From Flavimaribacter sp039888615 (GTDB lineage Bacteria > Pseudomonadota > Alphaproteobacteria > Rhizobiales > Rhizobiaceae): DNA of 15,325 nucleotides. The stretch lies in NCBI GenBank assembly GCA_039888615.1, contig JBDQQS010000035.1, one strand, 5' to 3'. Under the pieces are notes generated by a model. It was not told the DNA's origin, ran no database searches, and worked only from the letters and a program-made list of their open reading frames with translations. Both the position numbers and the translations under genes were made by a program. Below, in pieces: positions 6,940 through 14,015 of this stretch; position 1 is the first letter of the stretch; each line of letters begins with the position of its first letter.

Positions 6940-7611
6940 TCAGTGCTCGACGTTAGGTTCATCATGCAGGATAACATTCAAAAGCGAGCTGTGCACTTCG
7001 ATCTTGCCATTGTAGGAGATGAAGCCCAGTTTTCGAAACTTGTTCATGAAAAAACTCACCCGTGCCCGGGTCGTTCCAACCATCTGGGCAAGGGCATCCT
7101 GACTGATTGTCGCGAGTATAGGCTGCGGTTTGCCCTCCTGACCGAAATTCGCCAGCAGCAGCAGTGTTCGAGCAAGTCGCTTCTCGCTTGAATTAAATAG
7201 CTGATCGACAAGATCCGCCTCCACGCGAACGGCCCGACTAAGCAAATGGACAATGAACAGCTCGGAGAACTCAGGATCCTCGTGGATCAAACGGACAACG
7301 GCTTCTTTCTTAAGCTTCACTATGTATGAATCCGTCATCGCCGTTGCCGTCGAAATACGATTCGGCTGTCCTGCAAGGCAGCCCTCACCGAAGAATTCAT
7401 TCTCGCCAAGCAGCGCCACGATGGCTTCCTTGCCAAGCTCAGAGACTACGCTGATCCTGATATTTCCCCGTTGGATGAAAAAAGCTGCGTCGGCCAGATC
7501 CCCTTGTGAGAATATGACCGAATCCTTCTTGTGCTCTGCAATGCTGTGGCCACCATCCAGTTTTGAGAGCAAGGCCTCTACTTCGAATTTCAAACTGGGT
7601 TTTGTCGCCAT
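6940..7611 (-). CDS. Crp/Fnr-family transcriptional regulator
   Basis: This 223-residue regulator has the two-domain Crp/Fnr layout. The N-terminal cyclic-nucleotide-binding-like beta roll (about residues 25-110) shows DSVIFSQGDLADAAFFIQRG and GENEFFGEGCLAGQP. A long dimer helix follows (about 115-140). The C-terminal winged helix-turn-helix reads TISQDALAQMVGTTRARVSF and continues MNKFRKLGFI. The cysteine cluster of oxygen-sensing Fnr proteins is absent; the single Cys lies in the roll, so a redox Fe-S role is unlikely and the ligand is unknown. An upstream in-frame ATG (7644) would add 11 residues, but MATKPSLKF is the start I recognise for the family; neither has a strong ribosome binding site. 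It is divergent from hflK, with palindromes between them, which suggests it controls itself and/or hflKC. Confidence 0.9.
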   Translation of the reverse strand: MATKPSLKFEVEALLSKLDGGHSIAEHKKDSVIFSQGDLADAAFFIQRGNIRISVVSELGKEAIVALLGENEFFGEGCLAGQPNRISTATAMTDSYIVKLKKEAVVRLIHEDPEFSELFIVHLLSRAVRVEADLVDQLFNSSEKRLARTLLLLANFGQEGKPQPILATISQDALAQMVGTTRARVSFFMNKFRKLGFISYNGKIEVHSSLLNVILHDEPNVEH

Positions 7612-7780
7612 AAAGTCTTGCTCGGTTAAAATTTGCGAGATCATACGACGATGCGCGCAGGCGATCGTCTATTTAGGTTCCATCATATCATATCATTGCG
7701 GATATTAGGCGAGCAGTACAGCGTCGGATCGCCCCTGAAATCTGCTTGGTCAATACCGGGGCCATCGGGTTGGCTGGGAG

Positions 7781-7889
7781 TGAGCAATATTGCTCAGAAG
7801 GTGAGGTCGCGACCTGCTAACAATGCATTCAACGTGGTGCATTGTGGTCAGACACATACGGGGCAACTGAGTTTGGTGGAGCTACCACC
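7781..7889. promoter_or_regulatory. Cluster of palindromes between crp-like gene and hflK
   Basis: The 348-base divergent spacer (7612-7959) holds no gene but four dyads. These are TGAGCAATATTGCTCA (7781-7796, perfect 16 bp), AGGTCGCGACCT (7804-7815, perfect), ACAATGCA-N10-TGCATTGT (7820-7845), and GGTGG-N5-CCACC (7875-7889). The first has the size and 5-N6-5 geometry of a CRP site (TGTGA-N6-TCACA) and is a candidate operator for the adjacent Crp-like regulator. This is inference; no promoter hexamers were assigned with confidence. Confidence 0.45.
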
Positions 7890-7959
7890 GGGAAACCGAA
7901 CAGCGGACCACTCGCTCATTCATTCAGCGAAGTGTACCACCCACATAAAGGAAACCTCT

Positions 7960-9024
7960 ATGCCAAGCCAGAATGAAGACAACACGCAAAGTGGTCCGTG
8001 GGCTGGCGGAACCAAGCAAAGGCCAGATCTTGAAGACGTCATCCGAGTGGCGCAAGATCGGCTTAAGCAAGCTATGCCTGGCGGCAACCCGCGCCGAATC
8101 TTCATCATAGCCGGTTTAGCACTCGTCGCGCTGGGCGCTTGGACTTCCTACTATACTGTGCCGAGCGACTCTGTCGCAGTCGTGCAGCGGTTCGGAAAAT
8201 ACCTCAAGGACGTTCCCCCGGGCCTGCATTTCAAAATCCCGCTCGGAATTGACCTTGCAACAATCGTCCCAATCAAACGGCAATTGAAGCAAGAATTCGG
8301 GTTCATGACACCGGGCGCCGCCGATCCCTTTCAAAATCCGGCGCCGCAAGAAGCGACGCGGGAAACCCAGATGGTGACCGGCGATCTGAATGCCGCGCTG
8401 ATTGAATGGGTCATCCAGTACCGTATTTCTGATCCTGTGAAGTTCCTATTCGAGGTTCGAAACCCAAGAGAAACGCTTCGCTATGTCTCGGAATCCGTCA
8501 TGCGTGAAGTCGTAGGCGACCGCACCGTCGACGAGGTGATCACCATTGGCCGGCAGGAAATCGAATCCGAGGCTTTGATCAAGATGCAGGCGCTTTCCAT
8601 CAAATACACCATGGGAATCAGCATCGACCAGGTGCAACTCAAGAACATCAATCCCCCAGAGCCGGTACAGGATTCATTCAACGAGGTGAACCAGGCCCAG
8701 CAGGAAAAGGAAAAGCTGATCAACGAAGCCCGGCGCGACTACAACAAGGTTATCCCCTTGGCTGAAGGCGAAAAGGATCAGCGCATTCGAGAGGCCGATG
8801 GCTATCGCCTGAAAAGGATCAACGAGGCGGAGGGCGATGCAGCCCGGTTTACGGCGCTGTTGGCGGAATACGAAAAGGCACCGGAAGTCACGAGACGCCG
8901 TATATACGTCGAAACCCTGCAGGACGTGCTGCCGGGTCTGCGATCCAAGATCATCGTGGACGAGACGACGCGCAACATACTGCCGCTGTTGAACCTCGAT
9001 CCGCAGGAGGTGAAAGCCCCGTGA
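7960..9024 (+). CDS. hflK: FtsH protease modulator HflK
   Basis: HflK is a 354-residue SPFH/band-7 protein that, with HflC, forms a large inner-membrane cage around the FtsH protease and tunes its degradation of membrane proteins. A Gly/Pro-rich cytoplasmic N-terminus (SGPWAGG, RPDLEDVIRVAQDR) is typical of HflK. One membrane helix follows at about residues 47-65 (IFIIAGLALVALGAWTSYY), then the SPFH domain opening with VAVVQRFGKYLKDVPPGLHF and a long charged coiled coil (about 245-310, NQAQQEKEKLINEARRDYNK). The frame is open 109 codons further upstream, but this ATG has AAGGA 7 bases before it and begins where the family begins. It overlaps hflC by 4 bases. Confidence 0.95.
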   Translation: MPSQNEDNTQSGPWAGGTKQRPDLEDVIRVAQDRLKQAMPGGNPRRIFIIAGLALVALGAWTSYYTVPSDSVAVVQRFGKYLKDVPPGLHFKIPLGIDLATIVPIKRQLKQEFGFMTPGAADPFQNPAPQEATRETQMVTGDLNAALIEWVIQYRISDPVKFLFEVRNPRETLRYVSESVMREVVGDRTVDEVITIGRQEIESEALIKMQALSIKYTMGISIDQVQLKNINPPEPVQDSFNEVNQAQQEKEKLINEARRDYNKVIPLAEGEKDQRIREADGYRLKRINEAEGDAARFTALLAEYEKAPEVTRRRIYVETLQDVLPGLRSKIIVDETTRNILPLLNLDPQEVKAP

Positions 9025-10058
9025 AAACATACAAGCAAATAGCCATGATAGCGGTACTGGGGATAGGTGCCTATGTTGCAATGAATTCGCTTTATACGGT
9101 CAGCGAAATCGAACAGGCGATCATCACGCAGTTTGGCAAGCCGGTGGGCAAGCCTGTGACGACTGCCGGCTTGAAATTCAAGGCGCCTTTTATACAGCAG
9201 GTTAATCCTATCGACCGGCGGATTCTGGAATGGGACGGCAATCCCTCGGACATGCCGACCAAGGACAAGCTCTATATCTCCGTGGACCTGTTCGCGCGGT
9301 GGCGGATCACCGATCCGCTCCAGTATTTCCTGCGCCTGCGCGACGAACGCAGCGCCCAGTCCCGCCTGGACGACATCCTTGGCAGTGAAACCCGCAATGC
9401 CGTCGCCAAGCACGAACTGATCGAAATAATCCGCACCACCAAAGATCGTATGCCCTTGCGTGACTCGCTTCTGACCGAGGCGGAACGCAAGCAGGACATC
9501 GGATCGCTTGTCCCCATCCAGAAGGGACGTGCGCTTATCGAAAACGAAATTTATGCGGCCGCTGCAGAAAAGGTACGGGTATTCGGCGTTGAGTTGCTCG
9601 ATATCCGGTTCAAGCGGATCAACTACAATGAGAGTGTCAGACCGAAGATATATGATCGTATGATCAGTGAGCGGCGTCAAATCGCGGAACGCTTCCTTTC
9701 GGAGGGCAACGGCGAGGCTGCCAGAATCCGCGGCAATCGGGTCCGCGACCTGAACAAGATACAGTCCGAAGCATATCGCGAGGTCGAGGAGATCAGAGGC
9801 GTGGCGGACGCGAAAGCCACCGAAATCTATGCGAGGGCCTACAATCAAAGTTCCGCTTCGGCGATGTTCTATGAGTTCACGCGAACTATGCAGGCCTACA
9901 AGGCGATGATCTCGGAAAACACGACTATCGTTCTCTCAACAGACAGTGACCTCTTCAAATTCCTGAAGGGAATGGATCCCGACAACACTGTAGGCAGACC
10001 TTCAGATAAAACCAACAGCGATCAGATTGCTCTCCCTCGCCTCCGACGAGGGGAATGA
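9021..10058 (+). CDS. hflC: FtsH protease modulator HflC
   Basis: HflC, 345 residues, is the partner of HflK in the periplasm-facing SPFH complex that regulates FtsH. It has an N-terminal membrane helix (about residues 7-26, IAMIAVLGIGAYVAMNSLYT). The SPFH domain follows, with EIEQAIITQFGKPVG, DKLYISVDLFARWRITDPL and FGVELLDIRFKRINYNESV, then a coiled coil around residues 215-265. Translation starts at GTG, which overlaps the hflK stop (GTGA), a classical coupled arrangement. AGGAGG lies just upstream inside the hflK 3' end. Length is slightly above the usual 290-330 because of a polar C-terminal tail. No defect is seen. Confidence 0.95.
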   Translation: MKTYKQIAMIAVLGIGAYVAMNSLYTVSEIEQAIITQFGKPVGKPVTTAGLKFKAPFIQQVNPIDRRILEWDGNPSDMPTKDKLYISVDLFARWRITDPLQYFLRLRDERSAQSRLDDILGSETRNAVAKHELIEIIRTTKDRMPLRDSLLTEAERKQDIGSLVPIQKGRALIENEIYAAAAEKVRVFGVELLDIRFKRINYNESVRPKIYDRMISERRQIAERFLSEGNGEAARIRGNRVRDLNKIQSEAYREVEEIRGVADAKATEIYARAYNQSSASAMFYEFTRTMQAYKAMISENTTIVLSTDSDLFKFLKGMDPDNTVGRPSDKTNSDQIALPRLRRGE

Positions 10059-10213
10059 CGAGATACTCATCCGGCCGATGTAGAGGCAGGCGACACCATC
10101 AATGTTGTTGCCGTTTGATACCCCAATGTACGGCAGGGCGCCTCGCTTTGGAAGAAACAACAGGCATACCGGATTCTTTACGATTTCGCTGCGACTGACA
10201 GAAAGGAAGTCCA

Positions 10214-10501
10214 ATGTCCGAACGCGAACAATACGTTGAAAAAACGAAAGCTCAGATCGACCGGTGGAATGCGGAGATCGACAAGCTGCAAACCAAGGCC
10301 GACAAGGCCGAGGCGGATGCCAAGATCGAGTACCAGAGGCAGATCGATGCTTTGCGCGACAAGCGAGATGAGGCCGTGGCCAAATCAAAGGAACTGCAAC
10401 AGGCTGGTGACGATGCCTGGGCTGACATGAAGACCGGATATGAAAGGGCTTGGGACAGCATTTCCAAGGCTTTCGATAACGCCGTGTCGCGCTTCAAATA
10501 A
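10214..10501 (+). CDS. Small helical, coiled-coil-like protein (95 residues)
   Basis: This is a highly charged, almost entirely helical small protein: REQYVEKTKAQIDRWNAEID, then LQTKADKAEADAKIEYQRQI, then LRDKRDEAVAKSKELQQ. A C-terminal amphipathic helix follows (AWADMKTGYERAWDSISKAF). Heptad-like spacing of hydrophobic residues suggests a coiled coil. Similar short proteins occur widely near bacterial stress genes as uncharacterised coiled-coil proteins, and no biochemical role is known to me. It lacks a signal peptide and a membrane segment. AAGGAAG (10203-10209) is the ribosome binding site. It follows hflC by 155 bases and precedes another small gene by 58, so it may be cotranscribed with either. 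Confidence 0.75.
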   Translation: MSEREQYVEKTKAQIDRWNAEIDKLQTKADKAEADAKIEYQRQIDALRDKRDEAVAKSKELQQAGDDAWADMKTGYERAWDSISKAFDNAVSRFK

Positions 10502-10559
10502 CCTTGCCTCAAACCAACTTGCCTCCGTTAAGACAGAAAAAATCAAGGGAGATTTCACG

Positions 10560-10907
10560 ATGAATTCGCCAGAATGGGCAAAACCCGCAATATGGGGTGT
10601 GATCGGTGGCGCGATCGCGGCAATCGTTATCGGATTCGCCTGGGGAGGCTGGATCACGGGCGGAACGGCCACCAAGATGGCTGAGGCGAGCGCCGAGTCA
10701 GCCGTCGTTCAAGCATTTACGCCACTTTGCGTTGCCAAAGCGGAGACGGAGTCCGCTCAACTCACGCAGCTAAAGGAGGTGCGTTCCTGGCAGCGCGACG
10801 ATTTCGTCGTCGAGGCTGGCTGGGTCGCAAATGTGAACGAAAAATATCGCGGCGATGTCGCACGGGCTTGCGCGATCGCGGTTATGGAAGCCATGGATGC
10901 GGGGTGA
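10560..10907 (+). CDS. Single-helix inner-membrane protein, unknown function (115 residues)
   Basis: After MNSPEWAKPA comes a Gly-rich membrane helix (about residues 11-33, IWGVIGGAIAAIVIGFAWGG) with small-residue packing motifs, then WITGGTATKMAEASAESAVV and a soluble C-terminal domain of about 80 residues. Two cysteines in that domain (FTPLC and ARACA) could form a disulfide if it faces the periplasm. I recognise the pattern as a conserved hypothetical membrane protein of Rhizobiales, but no function is known to me. The frame is open 40 codons further upstream, but this ATG has AAGGGAG 8 bases before it. It follows the coiled-coil-like gene and converges on the first transglutaminase gene. 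Confidence 0.8.
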   Translation: MNSPEWAKPAIWGVIGGAIAAIVIGFAWGGWITGGTATKMAEASAESAVVQAFTPLCVAKAETESAQLTQLKEVRSWQRDDFVVEAGWVANVNEKYRGDVARACAIAVMEAMDAG

Positions 10908-10940
10908 TGTCTGCATGCGTGGGCATATCGGTGAAATCTC

Positions 10941-10975
10941 GTTGGACGGACAACGCAAACAGCAACCCGTCCAAC
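10941..10975. terminator. Inverted repeat between convergent genes
   Basis: GTTGGACGG (10941-10949) and CCGTCCAAC (10967-10975) are perfect 9-bp arms around 17 bases, between the stops of two convergent genes. No strong T-run follows on either strand, so a bidirectional terminator is only a possibility. A second short hairpin, GCTGAG-AA-CTCAGC (11012-11025), overlaps the stop codon of the minus-strand gene. Confidence 0.35.
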
Positions 10976-11020
10976 AGGATCTTTCCCCGATATTGCCAGA
11001 AGCCTTGGTTCGCTGAGAAC

Positions 11021-11848
11021 TCAGCAGACATCGGTGACACGGACCGCAACCTGCATGCCGAGCATTTGCCCGCCATCATTCACGAATGTCCCGGTGACTG
11101 GAAGGGCTTGCGCCGGATTGCGCGTCGTTGCGACGCGGATCAGATTGTGGCTCGCGACGATGCGGTTCGTAGGGTCGAACTCCACCCAGCCGGCTCCCGG
11201 AATGAAGACATCGGCCCAGGCGTGGGTCGCGCCGCCGCCCGCCATGTCTTCGCACGAATCGTTGCTCGGCGCTTCGTCGCGCAAGTAACCCGTCACGAAC
11301 CGCGCGGCAAATCCCAGATTTCGTGCGGCGTCCATGAACATAAGGGCAAAATCGCGGCATGTGCCGGTGCCAAGTCTTATGGTTTCGGCCGGTGTCTGCA
11401 CGCCTTTCTCTTCCCGGCGCGCATAGTCAAACGCCTCATGGATTGCAGTTCCGAGCGCGTCCAGCACCTGCAGGCTGCCGCTGGGTAGTTGCGGCAGCAA
11501 ACGTGCAATCCATAACGCCAATGTGTCCTGGTCCTGTGGCTGATCCGGCATCAAATAGGGGCCGAGGTCGATGCGTTCGTCGGCAGTGTACTTTACCGGG
11601 TAGTCACCCGCATAACGCTCGATCCGGGCCAGCGGTTCTTCCAGTCCATAGCGCCGCAGCACCAGTTCGCTTTCTATCACCAGTTCATCCGCCTCGCCAT
11701 GGAACGAAAGCAGCGCGACAGAGTTACCAAAGGTGTCGAATGCCCAGTGTACATCGGCAGGGGGCGAAACCGACAAGCCGGATTCCAGGATCCGCATGTC
11801 ATGCCCGTCGCGGGGTCGGATCATGAGGCGATGTTCGCCGAATGTCAC
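11021..11848 (-). CDS. Transglutaminase-like protein with complete Cys-His-Asp triad
   Basis: This belongs to the transglutaminase-like superfamily (bacterial transglutaminase N-terminal domain plus core). Such proteins are usually cysteine proteases or amidases, and the substrate is unknown. From the first standard start (GTG) it has 275 residues: beta-rich N-terminal domain to about 105, core with Cys164 (LGTGTCRDFALMFMDAARNL), His209 (THAWADVFIPGAGW) and Asp225 (EFDPTNR). The frame continues 17 residues further upstream as IRTLRINHLTRYTYDRLV, the usual beginning of this domain, to an ATC at 11897-11899 that has GGAG 9 bases before it. An ATG three codons further up is followed by an in-frame TAG. 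The true N-terminus is therefore uncertain. It is divergent from the second transglutaminase gene. Confidence 0.88.
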   Translation of the reverse strand: MTFGEHRLMIRPRDGHDMRILESGLSVSPPADVHWAFDTFGNSVALLSFHGEADELVIESELVLRRYGLEEPLARIERYAGDYPVKYTADERIDLGPYLMPDQPQDQDTLALWIARLLPQLPSGSLQVLDALGTAIHEAFDYARREEKGVQTPAETIRLGTGTCRDFALMFMDAARNLGFAARFVTGYLRDEAPSNDSCEDMAGGGATHAWADVFIPGAGWVEFDPTNRIVASHNLIRVATTRNPAQALPVTGTFVNDGGQMLGMQVAVRVTDVC

Positions 11849-12013
11849 CAGGCGGTCATAGGTGTAGCGCGTGAGATGATTTATGCGCAGGGTTCGGATC
11901 TGAACCTACTCCATGTTACATGTGCAGGATGGTGGATCGCGGCAGATAGCAAAGACAGGAAGACGAGGCACGCGACAGAACGCGGACCCTACGTCATTAC
12001 AGGAAGGGCGGCA

Positions 12014-12898
12014 ATGTTCATTCGCATCGGCTATGAGATCACCATCGAAAGCAGGGCCGATACGGTGCTGATCCTGGCTTTGTCTCCCCACCCCGGTTTC
12101 GACGGCCGAGTCATTGGCTCCTCCGTTGTACAGACGGAGCCCGATCTCCCGTTGCAGACGTTCTTCGATACTTTTGGCAACAGGTTAACGCGTCTGCGAG
12201 CGCCGACGGGACGACTCACCCTGTCGTCCGACTGTGTAGTGGAGGTTGACGGCAAGCCCGACGCATTTGACTGGACTGCGCAGCAGCATGACGTCGGGGA
12301 CCTGCCGCCCGAGACGCTGCAGTTTTTGACAGCCAGCCGCTATTGCGATGCGGACTCGCTTGCGCCGGAGGCGCTGCGACTGTTCGGATCCACTCCACCA
12401 GGATGGGCGCGGGTGCAGGCGATTTGCAACCATGTCCACAACCACCTGACTTTCGGATACGGCTTCGGTCGTCCCACAAAGACCGCGAGCGATGCGCAAC
12501 TGGAAAAGACCGGGGTCTGTCGCGACTTTGCGCATCTTGCCATTGCCTACTGCCGCGCCATGAACATCCCCGCCCGCTATGCCAGCGGCTATCTCGGCGA
12601 TATCGGGGTACCCTATTCCGGCCCGGGTGATTTCTGCGCCTGGTTCGAGGCCTATCTGGGCGGGCGATGGTACACGTTCGATGCACGCTACAATGTGCCG
12701 AGGACAGGCCGGGTCCTGATGGTTCGCGGTCGTGACGCCGCCGATGGCGCAATGATCACCTCCTTTGGCGCCTACGACCTAAAGGCGTTTCGGGTCTGGA
12801 CTGACGAGGTGCCCGACACGCCCACCGATGTCAGCTTGCACGAAATGCTGAAAACCCGACCGGAAAGCGAAGCGCTAACCCTAGCACCTACAGGCTGA
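12014..12898 (+). CDS. Transglutaminase-like protein with Cys in place of the catalytic His
   Basis: This 294-residue protein of the same superfamily has the layout N-terminal beta domain (MFIRIGYEITIES to about 85) and transglutaminase core. Cys169 lies in EKTGVCRDFAHLAIAYCRAM. The FCAWFEAYLGGRWYTFDAR block holds Cys208 where the family usually has His before AW, with Asp223 following. Catalysis by the normal triad is therefore doubtful; some relatives of this subgroup also lack the His as far as I recall. AGGAAGG (12001-12007) sits 6 bases before the chosen ATG. The frame is open for 105 codons upstream, but that stretch is antisense to the neighbouring gene. It is divergent from the first transglutaminase gene with about 115 bases between them, and the two may act together. 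Confidence 0.9.
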   Translation: MFIRIGYEITIESRADTVLILALSPHPGFDGRVIGSSVVQTEPDLPLQTFFDTFGNRLTRLRAPTGRLTLSSDCVVEVDGKPDAFDWTAQQHDVGDLPPETLQFLTASRYCDADSLAPEALRLFGSTPPGWARVQAICNHVHNHLTFGYGFGRPTKTASDAQLEKTGVCRDFAHLAIAYCRAMNIPARYASGYLGDIGVPYSGPGDFCAWFEAYLGGRWYTFDARYNVPRTGRVLMVRGRDAADGAMITSFGAYDLKAFRVWTDEVPDTPTDVSLHEMLKTRPESEALTLAPTG

Positions 12899-13207
12899 AG
12901 AGAAGCCGCCGGGGCTCCTCGTTTTCCATGCATCCAGCCAGCACCAACTTGCGCTGGGTAGCTACTCTCACTGTGGGCACAGGACTTTTTCGCGGACTTT
13001 CTTGCTGGCTTGGATCAAAGTGTTTCAATACGCGATGAATTTCGACTATCGCGCAGCGGAATACACTCATTCCGTGGAAAAAGCAGTAACGAGTCCATCA
13101 CTCAATCACGGTGAACGTCTGATTTGCTTCCAAACATAGTTGCAGTTGACGGTATCCGATGGCGCGTAGTCTGCAAGAACAGGCGGCTCTGCGGCCAATC
13201 AAGCGAA
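12899..13207. other. Non-coding stretch before the repeat array
   Basis: Nothing convincing is visible between the transglutaminase stop and the first repeat unit. A 60-codon minus-strand frame (12888-13070) overlaps the end of the transglutaminase gene and has no recognisable features. No terminator with a T-run was found. The stretch probably contains the junction between the cargo genes and the phage-type sequence. Confidence 0.35.
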
Positions 13208-13299
13208 GGTGTCTTGCCGGTGTCTTGTCAGGTGCCTTGCTTCAAACCCTTGCTGCACAGGCGATAAGACACCAAGACACCACAAGACACCCATTTCCC

Positions 13300-13327
13300 C
13301 ACACATGTGCACGCGCGCGCGTACGTG
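13300..13327. other. 28-bp alternating purine-pyrimidine tract (Z-DNA-prone)
   Basis: Every base from 13300 to 13327 alternates pyrimidine and purine without exception, with the core CACGCGCGCGCGTACGTG. A short GA repeat (13327-13335) follows. It lies in the middle between the two inner repeat triplets. Such tracts can adopt left-handed DNA under negative supercoiling. Whether this one does so in vivo is unknown. Confidence 0.7.
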
Positions 13328-13362
13328 AGAGAGAGGGTGTCTTGGTGTCTTGTGGTGTCTTG

Positions 13363-13396
13363 TTTTATATAAATGATTGATAATAAACAAAAATAT
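13363..13396. other. 34-bp AT-rich tract inside the array (possible unwinding element)
   Basis: Only 3 of 34 bases are G or C, while the flanking repeats and the phage gene are GC-rich. It separates the third and fourth repeat triplets. An AT-rich tract next to iterons is the normal place of strand opening in iteron-type origins; that role is inferred from layout alone. Confidence 0.55.
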
Positions 13397-13478
13397 CAAG
13401 ACAGGGAACAAGACACCTTTGCCCTCTCGACAAGACACCGCGCTCTGGCGAAACCATTAAAATATTCGGATCGTTTGT

Positions 13479-14015
13479 ATGGGTAGGGATCGTGATCTGT
13501 TTCGGCCAGACGATGAGGCTATTGGAGGGCGTGCCGATGGGGATTTTCCGGAGGCGGAAACTGAGCCGAGCCGGTATGGGGCGGCGGAGGAGATGGCGCG
13601 GCGCGGGCGGCCGAAGGGTGCCTTGAACCGCAAGACGAAGGACTTCGAGCGGTATTACCAGGCGCAGGGCTTCACGGATCCGCTGGTCGCCATGGCGCAG
13701 TATCTCACCGCCGATCCGGTCGAACTCTATCACTGGTTCGTCGAGCACGAGCCGGACCCGAAGCGCCGGCCGGCGCTGATGGAGATCATCAAGGACCAGC
13801 ACGCGGTCGCGTCGAACCTCGCGCCATACCTGCATGGCAAGAAGCCGACGCAGGTCGAGATCATCGACGAGCGACTGCCGACGCTGATCATCGACCTGGG
13901 GACGAACCAGCTGCAGGAAGGCCAGCGGATCGCCGGCCAGAAGGCGCTGTCGGCGGGTGAGCCGATCGAGACCACCGAGCCTAATGAAATCAATGAGTTA
14001 GAGGCGAACGACTGA
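13479..14015 (+). CDS. Phage terminase-small-subunit-like protein
   Basis: This 178-residue protein has an acidic N-terminus, then a basic, probably DNA-binding patch, RRGRPKGALNRKTKDFERYY (about residues 41-60). A helical middle with AVASNLAPYLHGKKPTQVEI (about 109-128) follows, then an acidic tail. The GRPKG-x-N-x-KT patch and the APYLH-K segment before a beta strand recur in small proteins placed just before the terminase large subunit gene of rhizobial prophages. I therefore read it as TerS-like; this is pattern recognition, not proof. TerS proteins recognise phage DNA for packaging. The gene is markedly GC-rich, and its stop overlaps a following ATG (TGATG), as in terS-terL pairs. The ribosome binding site is weak. 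It stands directly downstream of the repeat array. Confidence 0.6.
   Translation: MGRDRDLFRPDDEAIGGRADGDFPEAETEPSRYGAAEEMARRGRPKGALNRKTKDFERYYQAQGFTDPLVAMAQYLTADPVELYHWFVEHEPDPKRRPALMEIIKDQHAVASNLAPYLHGKKPTQVEIIDERLPTLIIDLGTNQLQEGQRIAGQKALSAGEPIETTEPNEINELEAND

Larger units (their letters stand above)
13208..13439. repeat. Iteron-like array: twelve GGTGTCTTG units in four alternating triplets
   Basis: The 9-bp unit GGTGTCTTG occurs on the plus strand at 13208, 13219, 13231 (GGTGCCTTG), 13336, 13344 and 13354. As CAAGACACC it lies on the other strand at 13265 (TAAGACACC), 13273, 13283, 13397 (CAAGACAGG), 13409 and 13431. Nine copies are perfect and three degenerate. The order is three plus, three minus, three plus, three minus. 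The two inner triplets use identical start spacings of 8 and 10 bases and share overlapping bases. No reading frame there looks like a gene. Iterons beside an AT-rich tract resemble replication origins; binding sites for a phage terminase or repressor are alternatives. Confidence 0.85.

Noticed and set aside
8802..9848. 348-codon minus-strand frame opposite hflK/hflC
   Set aside because: It is antisense to two clear genes and has no domain.
13159..13438. Short frames across the repeat array on both strands
   Set aside because: Their codons are dictated by the 9-bp repeats and the alternating tract; not protein-like.
13208..13439. CRISPR array
   Set aside because: The units are only 9 bp, occur in both orientations and often touch or overlap; there are no spacers of constant length and no cas genes.
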